DNA of 64,000 bases from Delphinus delphis (GCF_949987515.2 NC_082696.1:57380947-57444946), one strand, 5' to 3'. Counted from the first letter of the stretch, positions 1-12,789 are shown. Notes: generated by a model from the letters alone, not told the origin. A program made the numbers and translations.

Positions 1-139
1 ATAAAATATCCACAGTAGATGCCCAGGTCTGCTGCATTTTTATTTTGCTGAGTGAATATAAACAGCTTCTGAATCTTGTATCGAGTATGGTAGATGTGTA
101 TGAATGTGTAGTTATGTGTATATGTGTGTTGGTGAATGA

Positions 140-140
<1 letters not shown>

Positions 141-177
<37 letters not shown>
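141..177. repeat. (TG)n microsatellite
   Basis: An uninterrupted run of about 18 TG units, preceded by an imperfect TG-rich stretch from about position 96. It is a likely polymorphic dinucleotide repeat with no gene context. Confidence 0.95.
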
Positions 178-179
<2 letters not shown>

Positions 180-424
180 GGGGGCACTATCATTAGTTAA
201 ATACCTACTATACACAAGGTACTTGGCTTAACTACTACTGTACATTTTTTCTCCTACTTTGTTCATATAGTTCTAGTGACTATTCTGATTCTTACAATTA
301 TAGCCCTGTGTAATTAATCAATTTTAAATGTTCTTAAATAACATAAAGATTAATAAGAATGGATATTTATACGTGGGTAGAGAACGTAACTGCTGAAATG
401 CAATATGTTCTAGAAATTCTACTT

Positions 425-600
425 ACAAGGAGTTAACATTTCTGTGCCAGGCCCTGAGTTAAGAATTTTATATACGTTTCCTCATTTACGTCTTACTACA
501 ATCAGTGAGATGAGATTTCCTTTACTCTTTTTACTATTGAGGAAAATGAGGCTCCCTAGAGGTTAAATGACTTTTCAAGGTTATGTAGCTCTTTCTACTT
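425..600 (-). mobile_element. MIR SINE fragment
   Basis: The stretch reads as the reverse complement of the MIR core. It has a GTGCCAGGCCCTGAG-type start, a TTTCCTCATTTACGTC block, then GAGGAAAATGAGGCTC and AGAGGTTAAATGACTT. It is strongly diverged, as expected for an ancient mammalian repeat. Family assignment is by recognition only. Confidence 0.7.
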
Positions 601-3124
601 TCAGGTAGTTTCTGTCAAGGGAAATCCAGATGGTGAGGTAGGTACTATTTAAAGATACCTTCTCGGTTTGCTTGTGGCTCTCCCCTTAGTGCGTCAGTGG
701 CACTCTCAGCCTCGGGTAGGGTGGGCAGACACAGCCTCCCAGGTCTCACAGAGAAGCCCCATGTCAGGCTCAACATGGTGCTTGAGCAGGAAAAAGCAAT
801 GGTCCAGGCCGAGGCTTTTCAAACTCTGTGGTGAAGGAGCAGTTACTTTTGTAATAAAAATAAAATATTATATGTAAAATAACAAAGTAAAATGATAAAA
901 ATGAATCGCTAGATATACGAAATGAAAAAATCCAAAGACATGAAAAGTAAAGCCCCAAGTTTTCATTATTAAATTCAAATGGCTACAAGAAGTTTCTAAA
1001 CTCTTACTCCCAATTTCTGTACCTATCTCATTGAGAACTAGTTACAAATAATTTTAATAATTTATGTATATTACCATGTCCATATACCACGCTTTTTAGA
1101 GCACTGGTTAAAGCCATAAGCCTGAGGTTAGCCATCCAGAGTCCTACTCAGTTCCATTTGGGGTGGGGAAACTAGTCAGGGCTTCCTGGTCCCTAAAAGG
1201 CAGAAAAATGTTTGAGGAGACTGAAAGACTAAAAAACCCTTCTGCTTGAATCAAGGAGATGCAGTGAGCACGGAACAGACAAGTGAAGGAGGTGGCAGGA
1301 TGGCAAGCATCAGCGGCAGATGGAGAAGAGGTAGAAGTCAATACTCAAGACCTGGTGAGATGGTTACACCTCCGTGAGGGCCTCTCAGGGCGGAGATCAT
1401 CAACCAGACATGCATCCTTCAAATGCACCTCCATTTTCTTAAATAAACCTCCATAAACCCAGATTCTTCTGAAGAGAAAGGAAGAAGCAGGGGGTGAAGA
1501 ATCCTGAATGGCTGACTAGGGAGCTCCCCAAAAGACTGAGTTTAAAACCGGAAGTGACTGAGTTTCCTTGATTTGGCAAAATTCAATTTTCTGCTGTTGA
1601 AGGGAAAGGAGGGGGGGGACTTGTGTACTAAAATGAATGTGATTCCAGATATTTTTAAAGTATACTTTTGAAACTGGATTGTGTATTTTGTAAAAGATCA
1701 TATCTTCTACATGGAATTATTTTAACAGAAGACAACGCCCTAATCTAGAAAAGTGGATTTTTAACGGAAAGAATTTCTGGTAACAATCGCAAGTAACTAG
1801 GAGAACTTAAATCTCCTAAATCACAATGCCACAGAGAATCACCTTCCCATACATTCAGCTCTTTTGAGAAGTTCTGTTGTCCTCCACAGAAATCACTGGC
1901 AGATCTGTAATAATATATTTCTCCATATGGCTTTGCATATTAGAAATCACTTAATATTCTATTTGTTTATTTGGGAATTTAGAGTAATATACAGTTATAT
2001 ATCTGAGTGGTAAATAACCCATCTAGATAATGAGCTGAAACTGCTCTTTCAGTCAGATGTTTTGCTAGCATGCAGACAGACTGTAGCATCCATGGGTCAC
2101 TCAGACCTCACGATCTCATCAGTGTTTGCAGCTATGCCCTCCAGGCCACTACCATTAATGGCAAGGGCTGTCCAAACTTTTTAGCCACAAATTTCTTTTT
2201 TCAAATAAAACCAAACACAGAGTCTCGATATATAAAATCCCAATTTATAAACAGATAAAAGAGGTAAGGAATTGGAAGCACATCTTACTAGTAACTTCCT
2301 CATCATGTCTCTCCCTGAGGCCATGCAAAACCCTGGGTCTCTGAAGAACAAATTTGGAAACCACTTCAGGGCTCCACCTACACAGATGGATATCTCCTTT
2401 CTTGAGAAAACTAAACTCTGATCTTTACCCAAATGTGTACTTCCCTCATATTTAAAGGGCCAAAAGACACTTCAGTGGGGAAAGTGTTGGTTGGTGGTTA
2501 GAATGAGAACAGTTGATGAAGAGAATGTCTTGTGTCTGAGGACATGGACTGTATGATATTTTAGATGGGGACTTAACAGAAAGTCTCTTTTATGTGGCCC
2601 TATCATTGGACTGGAATGAAAAGATGTGGTTGGTTTTATTCACTGCAGCTTGCCAAAAAGGCAATGACTTATAGCAAAAATCTGAAAAGTCCTGGGTTCC
2701 TATCTTACTTATTGACACTGACTCAGCTAAATGATATCGACTACATGTTTTCAGTCCCATATTTTCAATGGATATATCCAGATTTACTGTTTTGACTTCT
2801 TGTGATGACATCTGAAACAAATTTTGAAAAGTAATGACATGAACACTTTATGCTGTCTTCCACTTCCTATACTTTAATCTCCATATTGAGGGCACAGCTT
2901 CTTCCGTGCATCAACCTTCTAACTTTCTGTTTGGTTGTATAGGGTAATAACAACATATGGTAGCTATTGACACAATCAATAGCAAAAATAACCCCCAAAT
3001 GCTCCACTTCCAACATGACCACTTTCTCAATCCATTAATTTAGGAAGGTATTTTCAAACCAACATGTTTATCGTTTATTTAAAATCATATAAATAAGCCA
3101 TTATTGAATTCATTCTTAACTTCT
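601..3124. other. Gene-free, mostly unique sequence
   Basis: No open frame here looks like a gene; the longest are under 90 codons and lack a recognisable domain. Two patches resemble hAT-type DNA transposon ends (about 813-1,112 and 2,165-2,400, with TTTTCAAACTCTG and CCAAACTTTTTAGCC starts) but are too eroded to assign. There is a short G run at 1,611-1,618. Confidence 0.6.
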
Positions 3125-3204
3125 CTTTAACCTTAAAATATACATTTATTGAATGCCTACCTTATATGATGCCCTGTGTTGGGATTACCAAAGTGAACAA
3201 ACCG
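3125..3204 (-). mobile_element. L2 3'-end fragment
   Basis: TTTATTGAATGCCTACC followed by GATGCCCTGTGTTGGG and AAAGTGAACAAACCG matches the reverse complement of the LINE L2 3' end (…ATTTATTGAGCACCTAC…). It stops abruptly where L1 3'-end sequence begins, so a later L1 appears to have inserted into it. Confidence 0.6.
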
Positions 3205-3312
3205 TAAAAAGAATAGATACATGCATATGTATAACTGAATCACTTTGCTGTACACCTGAAACTAACACAACATTGTTAATCAACTATACTCCAATATATA
3301 TATATATTGGAG
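3205..3312 (+). mobile_element. Very short L1 3'-end insertion
   Basis: Contains the artiodactyl/cetacean L1 3'-UTR end: CACTTTGCTGTACACCTGAA, then an AACTAACACAACATTG block and ACTATACTCCAA. Instead of a plain A tail it ends in alternating AT and closes a 24-bp perfect palindrome (3,289-3,312). The insertion is heavily 5'-truncated. Confidence 0.75.
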
Positions 3313-6300
3313 CCGTGATTGAACTAATGAGCTATCTACAGTTCAGTAGGACTGTCAGAGATTTTGAAAGGAGTGGAGTACATGTCCCTCTTCCCAACAG
3401 AACCTTGAGTCTCTTGGGCATGAATTTTGGTTATCATTGACCCCAGTTCTACTCCAAGGACAGCTTCTGATTGGCTGAAACCATTCAGCATAATTCCATT
3501 CTCTTGACCTTGTCCCAGAATAAAAGGCATGATCTGATTTGGTCCAACCAGAATGAAGCCCTGCCTGAGCTTTGTTCAGGGAAAAGGAAAGAGAAGCTTT
3601 CTGATTCCTGGGTACTCAGCGATGGCAGGTCTGATAGACTGATTGTATTACCACCATGAGGGAAACCAGTCGGAGGACAAAGCTTACAACAAGGCTGAGA
3701 GAATTTAGAGAAACATAACCAGAGCCACAATCAAACCAACCCTGTGGATTTTTACTGTATGAACAACAGATTATATGGGTTTTCTACACTTGCTACAAAA
3801 ACACTCCAACAGGAACAACGTCAAGAATGATCGACCTCAAGGAAGGTGGGAGTTACCAAAACTATAGTCAGACGTTTCCAAACTAATCTTATGGCTTTAG
3901 ATGACATTTAAAATTGAGCTGAAGGTTGTTATCAATTCTAAGTGACAAATTTTCTTCTAAAAAAGCAGGAGCAAATATTCTGGCATCTCTTTCTAAAGGG
4001 ATGATATGTGTGAGGAACTAACTCTAGGGTCAATTATTTTCTTAGACACAGCCCTGGCTTCAGGGAAATGTTTTATTTAAATTCTGTCCTCCTTAACTTT
4101 TGAATAGTTGACTATGGTTCTGGAATCTGAAATCTTGTGAACTAATGATGAGGAAACTCATGAAAGAAAAACAAACTACGGCGTATTTACAATGATCCTT
4201 GTTATTCACCATTGCCCTTTATCCCCAATCACTCAACTAGGACATCCTAGCTCTAGCAGTCTATGATTTTAAGCATCTGTTAAGCAGCTGCTTTGGACTT
4301 GACACTGTGTAAGGCTCTGTGAATTCCAAACATTTCAGTGAAGTCTGTAGCATACTAAGCATCTCAGCCATGACCAATGTGAAGCTTACTAAAAATAACT
4401 GACTGGCTTCTTTAGTTTAAGTTAGAAGTTTAGTTTAATTTAGGACATAAGTTTGATTTACTTACATCCCACTGGTATGAAAAAATTAATAAAGGATACT
4501 GCTTTTCTACTTTAAAATATTCACCAATGTAACAATGACTTTATCACTTTTTTTCTTAGAAAGGAAGGTCTAGAAAGAAAGGAAGTGTGTAAACACTAGG
4601 TGGCACTATAGCTTGAAATAACATTCAGATAAAAGGCACCTAAGATATTCATGAGAGATGACAAAATAGAAAAAAGAAAACCAAAAGAGTATAATAAATC
4701 CATATTTAAGAAAAGATTAAATACCAAAGTCTTTTAGTGCTTACTAAATAAAGTGAGTAAACCTTATGCAGTCAATGAATTAACTTTAAATGAACTTACA
4801 TAACCTAAGAGATCAGAAAGATAAGTTCTTCCCCCCAGTTGAAATAAGACCAGTATTCACTGGAAGGCAGCATCTCATTAAGCCAGAGATAGTTATTCAA
4901 AACTTTTTTATTATTCCAGATAAAGCCTAAATTTAGGTTTCATCTTGTCCACCAAATTTTACAAACGAATAATTTTTTTCTTCTCAGAAAACAAAACAAA
5001 ATATCCCTTAATGAAAAAATAAGTTACATGAGAAGTTAAGTATATGGTTTATTGCTTTTCTCTATTTAGATCATAGGCACATAGCTAATTTACATCCAAT
5101 AAGCTCAGTAAATTATACCTCTTATAAATTTAGAATCTTTGCCTGAAGTGAGTTTTATATATATAAATGCAGCATTTTATTGACCATGCATAGTCTTTGT
5201 TAACCAGTTGCAAATGAAGAATGCTGGCAGGGTACCTGGAAGGTATTGGTCCCCTGAGTGAGTGATTCATTTGTCTCCACCTTGGCGGGAACCCAGAACC
5301 ATCCAGAGAGCTCTTGGTTACTTTCCAAATTCATGTCCTCTGTCCTTCAGATCTATCTACTCATATGATATCAAGCAGGAGGCCTTAGACAACTCCCTCC
5401 CAAAGCCACAGAGTCAAGCCTAACATTGAAATAAAATTAATTTTTAAAAACTTCCTGTGAATATTTGATTTCATGTGACCAAAGACTTCATAGAATAAAT
5501 GTAAACTTGTTTTTGTCCATCTGAGAGAAAAAAAAAGTGCTATTTTTCTGGGTCAGTTTGTCCTCCCTAAACATCCTCTGCCAGGCCCCACCCTCTCTTA
5601 CAGTATACAGTGACTAGTCACTCCTGTTGAGTGACTAGGAAAAGATATTTTCAAAATAATTAGGTGCTGCTCTGTTAGGAATTTCTCTAGGATTGTCTTT
5701 ACTCACAAAATACTACTTTTGTGCTGGAGAAGCTTATAATATATTCACTACCTAAGGCAAAAATATTATTTTCATAACATAAAGAGGCCAAGAGAACTGA
5801 GAATGAGGTTTTTTTTTAATTTCAATTAATAACATGTTGCTTTGTTTTGCTGTTTTAAGAAATGAAAATAGAGTATCTTTGAGACAGAAACTTGAATTAT
5901 AAGAAACTAGAAAAGAATACAAGGGTTCTAGAGTAGCCATAAATCACAAATATATACTGAATTCTCTATTTCTAAGGAACAGGATTAAGGATCATGTAAC
6001 AAAAATACATAAGAGATGGTCCCAGTTCTTTAAAGAGCTTATAATTTTGGAAAGAAAAGCTATAAACACTCAGAAAGTTAATTAAGTATAAAAAATGTAA
6101 ATAACAGTTCAAGGCAGGGATAAAGGAAGTTCCTAAGATTTCTTGAATGAATGGTACAAATACAAGAGTATAAAAATTATTTATGAGAGAATATATTTAT
6201 TAGTTGGAATATAGACTAAGCTACTGTAAAAGAAAGAAAGAGAGACCTAAAAATTCAGAGGCTCAAATAGGATAGACTTTGGAGAAAAGGCAGTCCAGGG

Positions 6301-6370
6301 AACATATATATTTTGGTTCCACTGGGTCATCTGGGGACCCAAAGCCCCTTCTACTTTGGGTCCCCCACAG
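3313..6370. other. Gene-free unique sequence
   Basis: AT-rich DNA without a recognisable gene or young repeat. The overlapping short frames at 3,336-3,730 on both strands have no domain I recognise and are read as chance. Confidence 0.6.
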
Positions 6371-6374
6371 TATT

Positions 6375-6640
6375 GTATTGGTTAAGGTGCTGCTAACATC
6401 TAGAAGATAAAACAAGCATCTCAGTGGCTCCACACAATCATTTCTTACTCACATAAAGTCTGGAGGGTGACCAGAGGGGTGCAGGGGGAGGTTGTGCACC
6501 AGCTCCCTGCAGACATTGGGAGACCTAGGTTGACTGAGGCTCTGCTATCTTCAACAGCATGGTCCTCAACATAGACATCCAGCATTGATTGCTTATGCAA
6601 ATTTGGAGGCTCAAAAGTTATTTTTTAATGTTTGTTTTGT
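6375..6640. mobile_element. Unassigned old interspersed repeat
   Basis: A GGTGCTGCTAACATCTAGAAG start, ACTCACATAAAGTCTGGAGG and a following GC-richer block resemble a common old mammalian LTR or DNA-transposon repeat. A related-looking pattern (TTTATTTCATTTTCATC, AAGTCCAGAGAT) occurs near 32,640-32,710. I cannot name the family. Comparison with a mammalian repeat library would settle it. Confidence 0.35.
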
Positions 6641-6714
6641 TTTGTGGTTTCTCTGACAATAAAATTCCCTCAAAACTTTAGTTGACTTCAAACCTGTTTA
6701 TTTTCATCAGTTCC

Positions 6715-7322
6715 TGTGGTAGGCAGAATTCTAAGATGGACCTCAAGATCCCCACCCCATGGTGTACATGCCTTGTATAATGTATAAATGCCAACTTGAA
6801 TTTAAGCAGACTTGTGAATACAATGGTATATCATTTCCATGAATAGATTACTAATCAATTGACTTTGAGTTAATCAAAAGGGAGCCAATCTGCGCGGGGC
6901 TGACCTAATCAAATGAGCTCTTTAAAAGCAGGGAGGCTTTCCTAATGTCAGAGAGATTCCACGCGAGTAAGAATATCCATTGTTGTCTTTGAAGATGGAG
7001 GGGTCTGTGTGGCACGGATCTGAGAGCAACCTCTAGGAGCTAAAGCAACTTCCAGCTGACTCTCAGTAAGGAAATGGAAACCTAAGCCCTACAATCTCAA
7101 GAAATTTAATTCTGCCACTGCCAGTGATTTTTGGAAGTGGGCTTTGAACCTCAAATAAGACCACAGTACCAGCCAATACCTTAATTTCAGCCATGAGACC
7201 TGGGCACAGGATTCAGCTATGCCATGCCCAGACTTCTCAACTATGGAACTGTGACATAATAAAAGTAGTTTCAAGCTGCTAAGTTTGTGTAATTTGTTAT
7301 ACAGCAATAGAAAGGTCATATA
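6715..7322 (+). mobile_element. LTR-like ancient repeat
   Basis: Begins TGTGGTAGGCAGAATTCTAA, continues CAAGATCCCCACCCC, and ends with a polyadenylation-like ATAATAAAAGTAG, then GCTGCTAAGTTTGTG and TTGTTATACAGCAATAG. This end layout is typical of MaLR/ERVL-type LTRs. No retroviral coding sequence accompanies it, so it is a solo remnant if the call is right. The exact family is uncertain. Confidence 0.5.
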
Positions 7323-7542
7323 ATTCCCACACAATTGCTAGACATACTTCTCAAGCTCAATTTTTCTTCTTCTTTCTTCTTCGTGCTCACACTTCTTCCC
7401 TTCAACTTAAAGTATCTTTCTTGAGACCATCAGACTTGGGAAAAAAGGCCATATCCTTAATATGATATTTTCTACAAGGCTAAGTATTAATAGGCTTTCG
7501 TTACCTAAAGACTTTTAAAATTTTACTTCTTCCCTTTGAGGC

Positions 7543-7860
7543 TGTCTTAGTTCAGGCTGCTATTACAAAGTACCACAGACTACGAGGCTGGAAGTCCAAG
7601 ATCAGGGGTGCCAGCAAGGTCAAGTTCTGGTGAGAGCCTGCTTCCTGGTTTGCAGGTGGCTATCTTCTCCTTCTACAGGAAATAAGAAGGAAGCTCTCTC
7701 CTGTCTCTTCATATATGGGCACTAATCCCATCCATGAGGGCTCCACCCTCATGACCTAATTACCTCAAAAAGGCTCCACTTCCAAATACTATCACCTTGG
7801 GGATTAGATTTCAAAACATGATTTTGGGGTTGGGGGGCACAAATATTCAATCCATCTCAG
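7543..7860 (-). mobile_element. MLT1-type MaLR solo LTR
   Basis: The reverse complement follows the MLT1 LTR closely. On the plus strand it reads TGTCTTAGTTCAGGCTGC, TACCACAGACT, GGCTGGAAGTCCAAGATCAG, GCACTAATCCCATCCATGAG, CATGACCTAATTACCTC and CACCTTGGGGATTAGATTTC. It is about 318 bp, slightly short for MLT1. No internal coding region is attached. MLT1 is an old placental-mammal ERVL-MaLR family. Confidence 0.85.
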
Positions 7861-8379
7861 GGGCCTACAGGAAGCTGGCATTTCCAATCCCTCTAAACCC
7901 CAAATTTCTGGACTGACTCTATTCCATCCTTTCTCTTGCAAACGTGCTAATGCTTGCTGTGGTGTTCTCTTTCTTGTATAACCTTGCTAAATGAAACCAG
8001 TTACCAACACACACACTACTAAGATTCTGTTTCCAACTACATTTGAAAATCTGAATGAAAGGGATACATTTCCAAGAAAAATATAAATTATAAAAATTTG
8101 TTCGTAAAAAGAAGAAAATAACTTGCACTAACAAATAATAGGGTAAAATGACACTTTTGAAGTAAAAACATTAAAAGCATAGCATTAGGCTCAGATAGTT
8201 TTTTTGTCCAAATTCATTAAAACCCATAAGGAACAATAACTCTCATACTATTTATATACTTCCAGAGCAGAGAGGAAAAGGAAACTTCAAGTATTTTTTT
8301 TTAAATAAGCTATTAGAACCTTGATTTCAAAACCTGACAAATAGAGGATGCAGATAGAGACCAATCTCACTTTTGAATA
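7861..8379. other. Gene-free sequence
   Basis: No gene or clear repeat recognised between the MLT1 LTR and an old L1 fragment. Confidence 0.5.
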
Positions 8380-9400
8380 GGATGTGTGATCAAAAAAATT
8401 GGCAAAAAATATGTATTTTAAATATAGATGTAAAAATTCCAAAATATTAGCAAAGAATCCTTCAGTATAACAAAAGAATAAAACTGCATCACCACAGGAG
8501 GTATATTATAGTTCTGTGAACATTGTTTAATATTAGCATTAGTTAGCAAAGTGAAAATATATCATTATACATAAAGGACAAAAAGGGAAAATTAGATATT
8601 GATACACTTCAAAAAAGATGTTTGATGACATTTAATATTTATCTATGATTAAAGTTTTCAGTAAAATAAGAATATGACATATTTCCTTAATGCAGGGGAG
8701 AGGAGAGGTGGAAATCCATTTATAATCAACAGCCAATGTCATGCTTAATGATAAGACAGTAAAAAGAGAATCAGGAATATTTATTATCATCATTATTATT
8801 TAACAAAATGCTACAAGTTCAAGTCAAAGTCATTTAAGAAAAAAAGCTGTAAATGTGATTGTAGTTTGCAAGTAATATGATTACAAATCTGACAAGTACC
8901 AAATAATCAATTGAAAAAAATTAATGTTTAATTAATTTAGTTTAGAACTAACTTTTTAAAAGTTATGGGTAAGACAACAGATTAAAAAATAAACAATAAT
9001 ATTTTAAATATAAAAAATAATCAGTCAAAATATAATGGGTAAAAGCCTTATTCATAATAATACAAAAATAAATACTTAAATTGAACTTAATAAATGCAGA
9101 AAATATATGGGAAAAAACTACAATAATTTTTGAAAATCATTCAAGAAAAGTTGAAGCAGTATTGGCAAAAAAGGCATTTGGGACAACTTGCTAATCAACT
9201 GGAAACATTAAGATTTCCACCTCATAATTTATACCAAATGTATTTTAGCTGAATTAAAGATAAATATAAAAAATAAGATTATAAAGCTAGAATGAAGGAT
9301 TAGTGAGTATTTTTAATTTGGTGTGACTACAGACTTGTAAGTTTGACTTCAAAGGCAGATTCCTCCAAAGAAAAAAATTTGTAGGTTTTATCATATAAAC
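8380..9400 (+). mobile_element. Ancient L1 ORF2 fragment (L1M/HAL1-like)
   Basis: Strongly diverged sense-strand L1 sequence. AAAATTCCAAAATATTAGCA, CATCACCACAGGAGG and the following blocks parallel the L1 reverse-transcriptase region around the '[12 protein letters not shown]…HHDQVGF' stretch, and CAATGTCATGCTTAATGATA follows further on. There are many stops and indels and no usable frame. The A-rich composition (about 8,900-9,300) is the L1 sense-strand bias. Confidence 0.6.
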
Positions 9401-9569
9401 TTTAAAACTGTCATCTGTCATTTTCAGTGGAGAGGAGGTATTGATGATCAAAAGGCGAGCCCTCTCTTTCCCATGGATGGAAGCATACCAGAATCTTTGT
9501 GTGTGTGAATTCTAAAATTACTCTCACTTTGTGTAATAAAAAATACTTTTTTATTTTTTTAACTGTCAT

Positions 9570-9880
9570 TAACTGAGTGTTTAGTATGTGCCAGGCAATG
9601 ATCATATGAAGTGTGCATCGTTTTTTTCATTTCACAGATGAAAACTGAAATTTAGTGAAGTTATCAGTACCAAGTAACACGATTAGCAGCTTGCATATTC
9701 TGAATACTGTGCTAAGTTCCTTCTAAAGAGTCTCATTTAATTCTCACAGTAATTCTATGAGGTAGAAGCAATTACTACTCTAATATTCAGGTAAGAAATC
9801 TCAGGCTCATAGAGGTTGAATAATTTGACCTGTTTGTAAGTGGTAACCTGGAGCTGAGACCAGTCTGCCTTTATGTCCCC
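9570..9880 (-). mobile_element. MIR fragments (one or two copies)
   Basis: Two consecutive MIR-like blocks: GTATGTGCCAGGCAATG at 9,583 onward, then TCTCATTTAATTCTCACAG, TCTATGAGGTAGAAGC and CTCATAGAGGTTGAATAATT up to about 9,870. Both are in the antisense orientation of MIR. Confidence 0.7.
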
Positions 9881-10111
9881 TTCCCCCATGAGCCAGAGCT
9901 CAGAAGCATTAGTTATGCTGTTGAAATTTTGTTGAAATTCTCAAATAATCTTAAAGGTAGAAATGAGATGTTCATGTTTTTCAGAAGCAGATTTTGTTTG
10001 AAGATGTTGAGAAACAGTAACTTAAAACTTTTCTAAATTCCAAAGTTACCAATTAACAATGTAACATAAAATATTACGTAAAATGTAACATAAAAATTAG
10101 GGAAAATTGTT

Positions 10112-10299
10112 TGTAACATGTTTAATAAGTATTTATTGAATGCCTACTGTGTGGTGGACACTGTTTTAGGCACTGAATATCTAAAGAAGCAACAGATAGG
10201 TTTCTACCATTATGGAGTTTACATTCTAAAAGTAAGGTTCATAGCCTTACAAACTGTTAAAGAAAAAATAATCAACGACCCAACATATAAAAAAATAAG
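10112..10299 (-). mobile_element. L2 3'-end fragment
   Basis: AAGTATTTATTGAATGCCTA, GGACACTGTTTTAGGCACTG and GGAGTTTACATTCTAAAAGT match the reverse complement of the L2 3' end. The open frame spanning 10,118-10,507 runs across this L2 piece and the following L1 piece, so it is a repeat artefact and not a gene. Confidence 0.75.
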
Positions 10300-10740
10300 T
10301 AAGCAAACAGTCAAGAATGAAATGAATTCTCGGGAATATATGCTCACACTCTTATTAATAATGAAACAAATGAAATTTAAACAACAAGATATTACTTTTG
10401 ATCTACCAGAAGAGCAAAGATTAACAAGAATGATTACAAGTAGTCTTGGGGTTGGTGTGTGGAAGGTCATATCCTACCAGTGGGAGCATAAACAACCCAG
10501 AAATTGATGTAAACCTGTGGGAACAGGACTATTACTGACTCAAAAAAGTTGGACACAAACAACCAACAATAAGGAATATAATAAAATGGAATTTACATAT
10601 AATGAAACATTATTCAGTCATTAAACATGATAATTAGGTTGCTACTTACCAAGAGGAAAGATTGTTAAGAAGTAAAGAATATCAAATATCATTAGGTAAA
10701 GAAGAGATTACAGAGAAAGAAATATTTGAAATGAATTCAT
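10300..10740 (+). mobile_element. Ancient L1 3'-terminal ORF2/3'UTR fragment
   Basis: Sense-oriented relic of the L1 segment that reads 'AAATGCAAATTAAAACAACA…' and later GTGGGAGCATAAACAACC. Here it is ACAAATGAAATTTAAACAAC followed by CTACCAGTGGGAGCATAAAC and AACATTATTCAGTCATTAAA. It is highly diverged and non-coding. Confidence 0.6.
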
Positions 10741-11880
10741 TTTTAATGAAAATCACTGCCTCTCTATCCTGCTGCAATATTAGAAGATTTTTTTAAATTT
10801 GCATACATGATTTTAAAAATCATGTTTAATTTCCATACTTTTTAGGTTGCACCTTTACCACACTAAACCTGCACGAATCCAGTAAATTCAGGGGAAAAGT
10901 CAGACTCTAATCAACTGTTGGGATCTTAGAGGCAAAAAGCCTACAGATGGAATCTTACTGCCCCTGTTCTATTCTGCCTCTGCTCGTTGGCTAAATTCTG
11001 TCAAGCCTGTTTTGTGCAGACAGGTAAAATATACTAGAATTAGAGGGTATGTAACAAACCTCTAGAAAAATAAGGCAAATCACAATTATTTAGGATTTGT
11101 TAGTCTCTAAAAATAGAGTATTAATAACAACGTCTCAAATAGACATTAAAGATGCAGAAGCTATGAGTCATGCTTGGCAGGTTGAATATCTTATTTGCCC
11201 CTAGAACTTGGACCACGTCTTTATATTTCATTAAGTAAGCCAAATATGGCATCAGGGAACAGCTAATTCCTCTGCTGTCCTAGGTCACTGCTGATATTAA
11301 ATGACCCTTTCATCACTACCCAAGTGCTAAGGAACTAAGTGAAGCAACTACAGTTTTGTTTATATTGGGAATGAGAGAATAAGCTTAGGACTTGCTTAAT
11401 TGGGGTTACTAGTCTAAATGTTTATTCAACTGGCAAATCAATTTTGTGTTTTCCCCCTAGTAAGTTGATTTTTTTAAAACCCAAGCAGAACTGCCAATGG
11501 TATTGGTATTACATAGATACAGTCTCAAGTGTTTTATTAACAAAGGATACTTTGACCCTAAAAAAGGGCATTTCTATTGGAGAAATGCTGTCACCTATGT
11601 GCAATTTAGCTAGAGATTGCCATCTAATCTTAGGCAAGGCATTGGGTTTATGAAGGGTACAGAGTTTTTAATTATGGAAATGTAGGGCTTACCTGTCAGG
11701 AAAAGGATAGATTTTTCTTTTATATGACCTAATTCTGCAAAAAGAGGTCTAAAGCTGAGGACTCTTGTGTGCTGAAGCCTAACATGCTATTGAGTAGCTA
11801 AATTCTCAAAAACACCCAAATTCAAATTTGATAACAATATTTAAATTCATCTGGTAAATTATTATCTAAAGCTTTTACTT
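10741..11880. other. Gene-free unique sequence
   Basis: No gene, RNA gene or clear repeat seen. Confidence 0.5.
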
Positions 11881-12040
11881 CAATAGTGCTTTACATTTTA
11901 CAAAAACTTTATGTAGTTCTCATTTGAGATAATTCACAAAACAACTCTTGCACCTCAGAAGGTTAAGTACCTATGCTGAGACACACAAGTAGTAAGCAGC
12001 AAGGTTCAATTCAAATCCAGGACTTTTGAGGCTCTGTTTG
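11881..12040 (-). mobile_element. MIR fragment
   Basis: TAGTGCTTTACATTTTACAA, CATTTGAGATAATTCACAAA, AGAAGGTTAAGTACCT and ACACACAAGTAGTAAGCAGC follow the antisense MIR core with the usual old divergence. Confidence 0.7.
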
Positions 12041-12553
12041 GTGATATTTTCATTCTAGTGGTAATCTTTCTATGTCCTACATTCTCTTTGGGTTAGCTTT
12101 GACCTGAGCACAGCCTTGAGTAAAATGACTCATAAATCTTCCATGCCCATCACGACTCTAGGCATTAAGGCAAAGAGCATGAATGACATATAGCTGACAT
12201 TTATGCTGGTTTACTCCACTCTGACACTGCACTCTTTCCTGCTATTCCTGGATGTGGCCTCAGAATCCTTCACAACACAACCCTCCCCGCATCCACTATA
12301 AATTAATTGAATTTGGAATGACAGAGGAAAACTATTTTCTCATCTCTGGAATAATGTTCTGTTGTGTTCCATTCTCCTAATTCTTAACAATTACACAAAT
12401 TATAAAAAATCCTTATGTGCCTCTGGAATGAATAAATTTTCTATAGTTTTATTCATAGATTAGTAGTAATTCAGATTTTTCTCCTCCTTTCATTCCACTG
12501 CAATGCTGTCTGCCCAAAGCCCTGTTTTTATCAGGGTACCTGTCTGTTTAAAA
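12041..12553. other. Gene-free sequence
   Basis: No gene or clear repeat recognised. Confidence 0.5.
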
Positions 12554-12564
12554 GTCCTTATTGT

Positions 12565-12780
12565 GGGCTTCCCTGGTGTCACAGTGGTTGAGAGTCCACC
12601 TGCTGATGCAGGGGACACAGGTTCGTGTCCCGGTCCAGGAAAATCCCACATGCCACGGAGCAGCTGGGCCCGTGAGCCATGGCCGCTGGGCCTGTGCGGC
12701 CAGAGCCTGTGCTCTGCAACGGGAGAGGCCACAACAGTGAGAGGCCCACATACCCCAATATCATCATTATCATTTAAGAA
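12565..12780 (+). mobile_element. CHR-family tRNA-derived SINE
   Basis: Starts GGGCTTCCCTGGTGTCACAG, has a box-B-like GGTTCGTGTCC, and ends near GAGGCCCACATACCCC with a short AT-rich tail rather than a pure A tail. Point changes at CpG sites (CCACGGAGCAGCTGG for the usual CCGCGGAGCGGCTGG) suggest it is older than the copy at 27,338. TTATTGT lies on both sides (12,558-12,564 and again just after the tail), a possible short target duplication. Confidence 0.92.
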
Positions 12781-12789
12781 GTTATTGTT

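Noticed and set aside
813..1112. Possible hAT (MER/Charlie-like) element
   Set aside because: End sequences only vaguely fit (GCTTTTCAAACTCTG and AGAGCACTGGTT); no internal match I can name.
10118..10507. 129-codon plus-strand frame
   Set aside because: It is composed of an antisense L2 3' end joined to a sense L1 relic.
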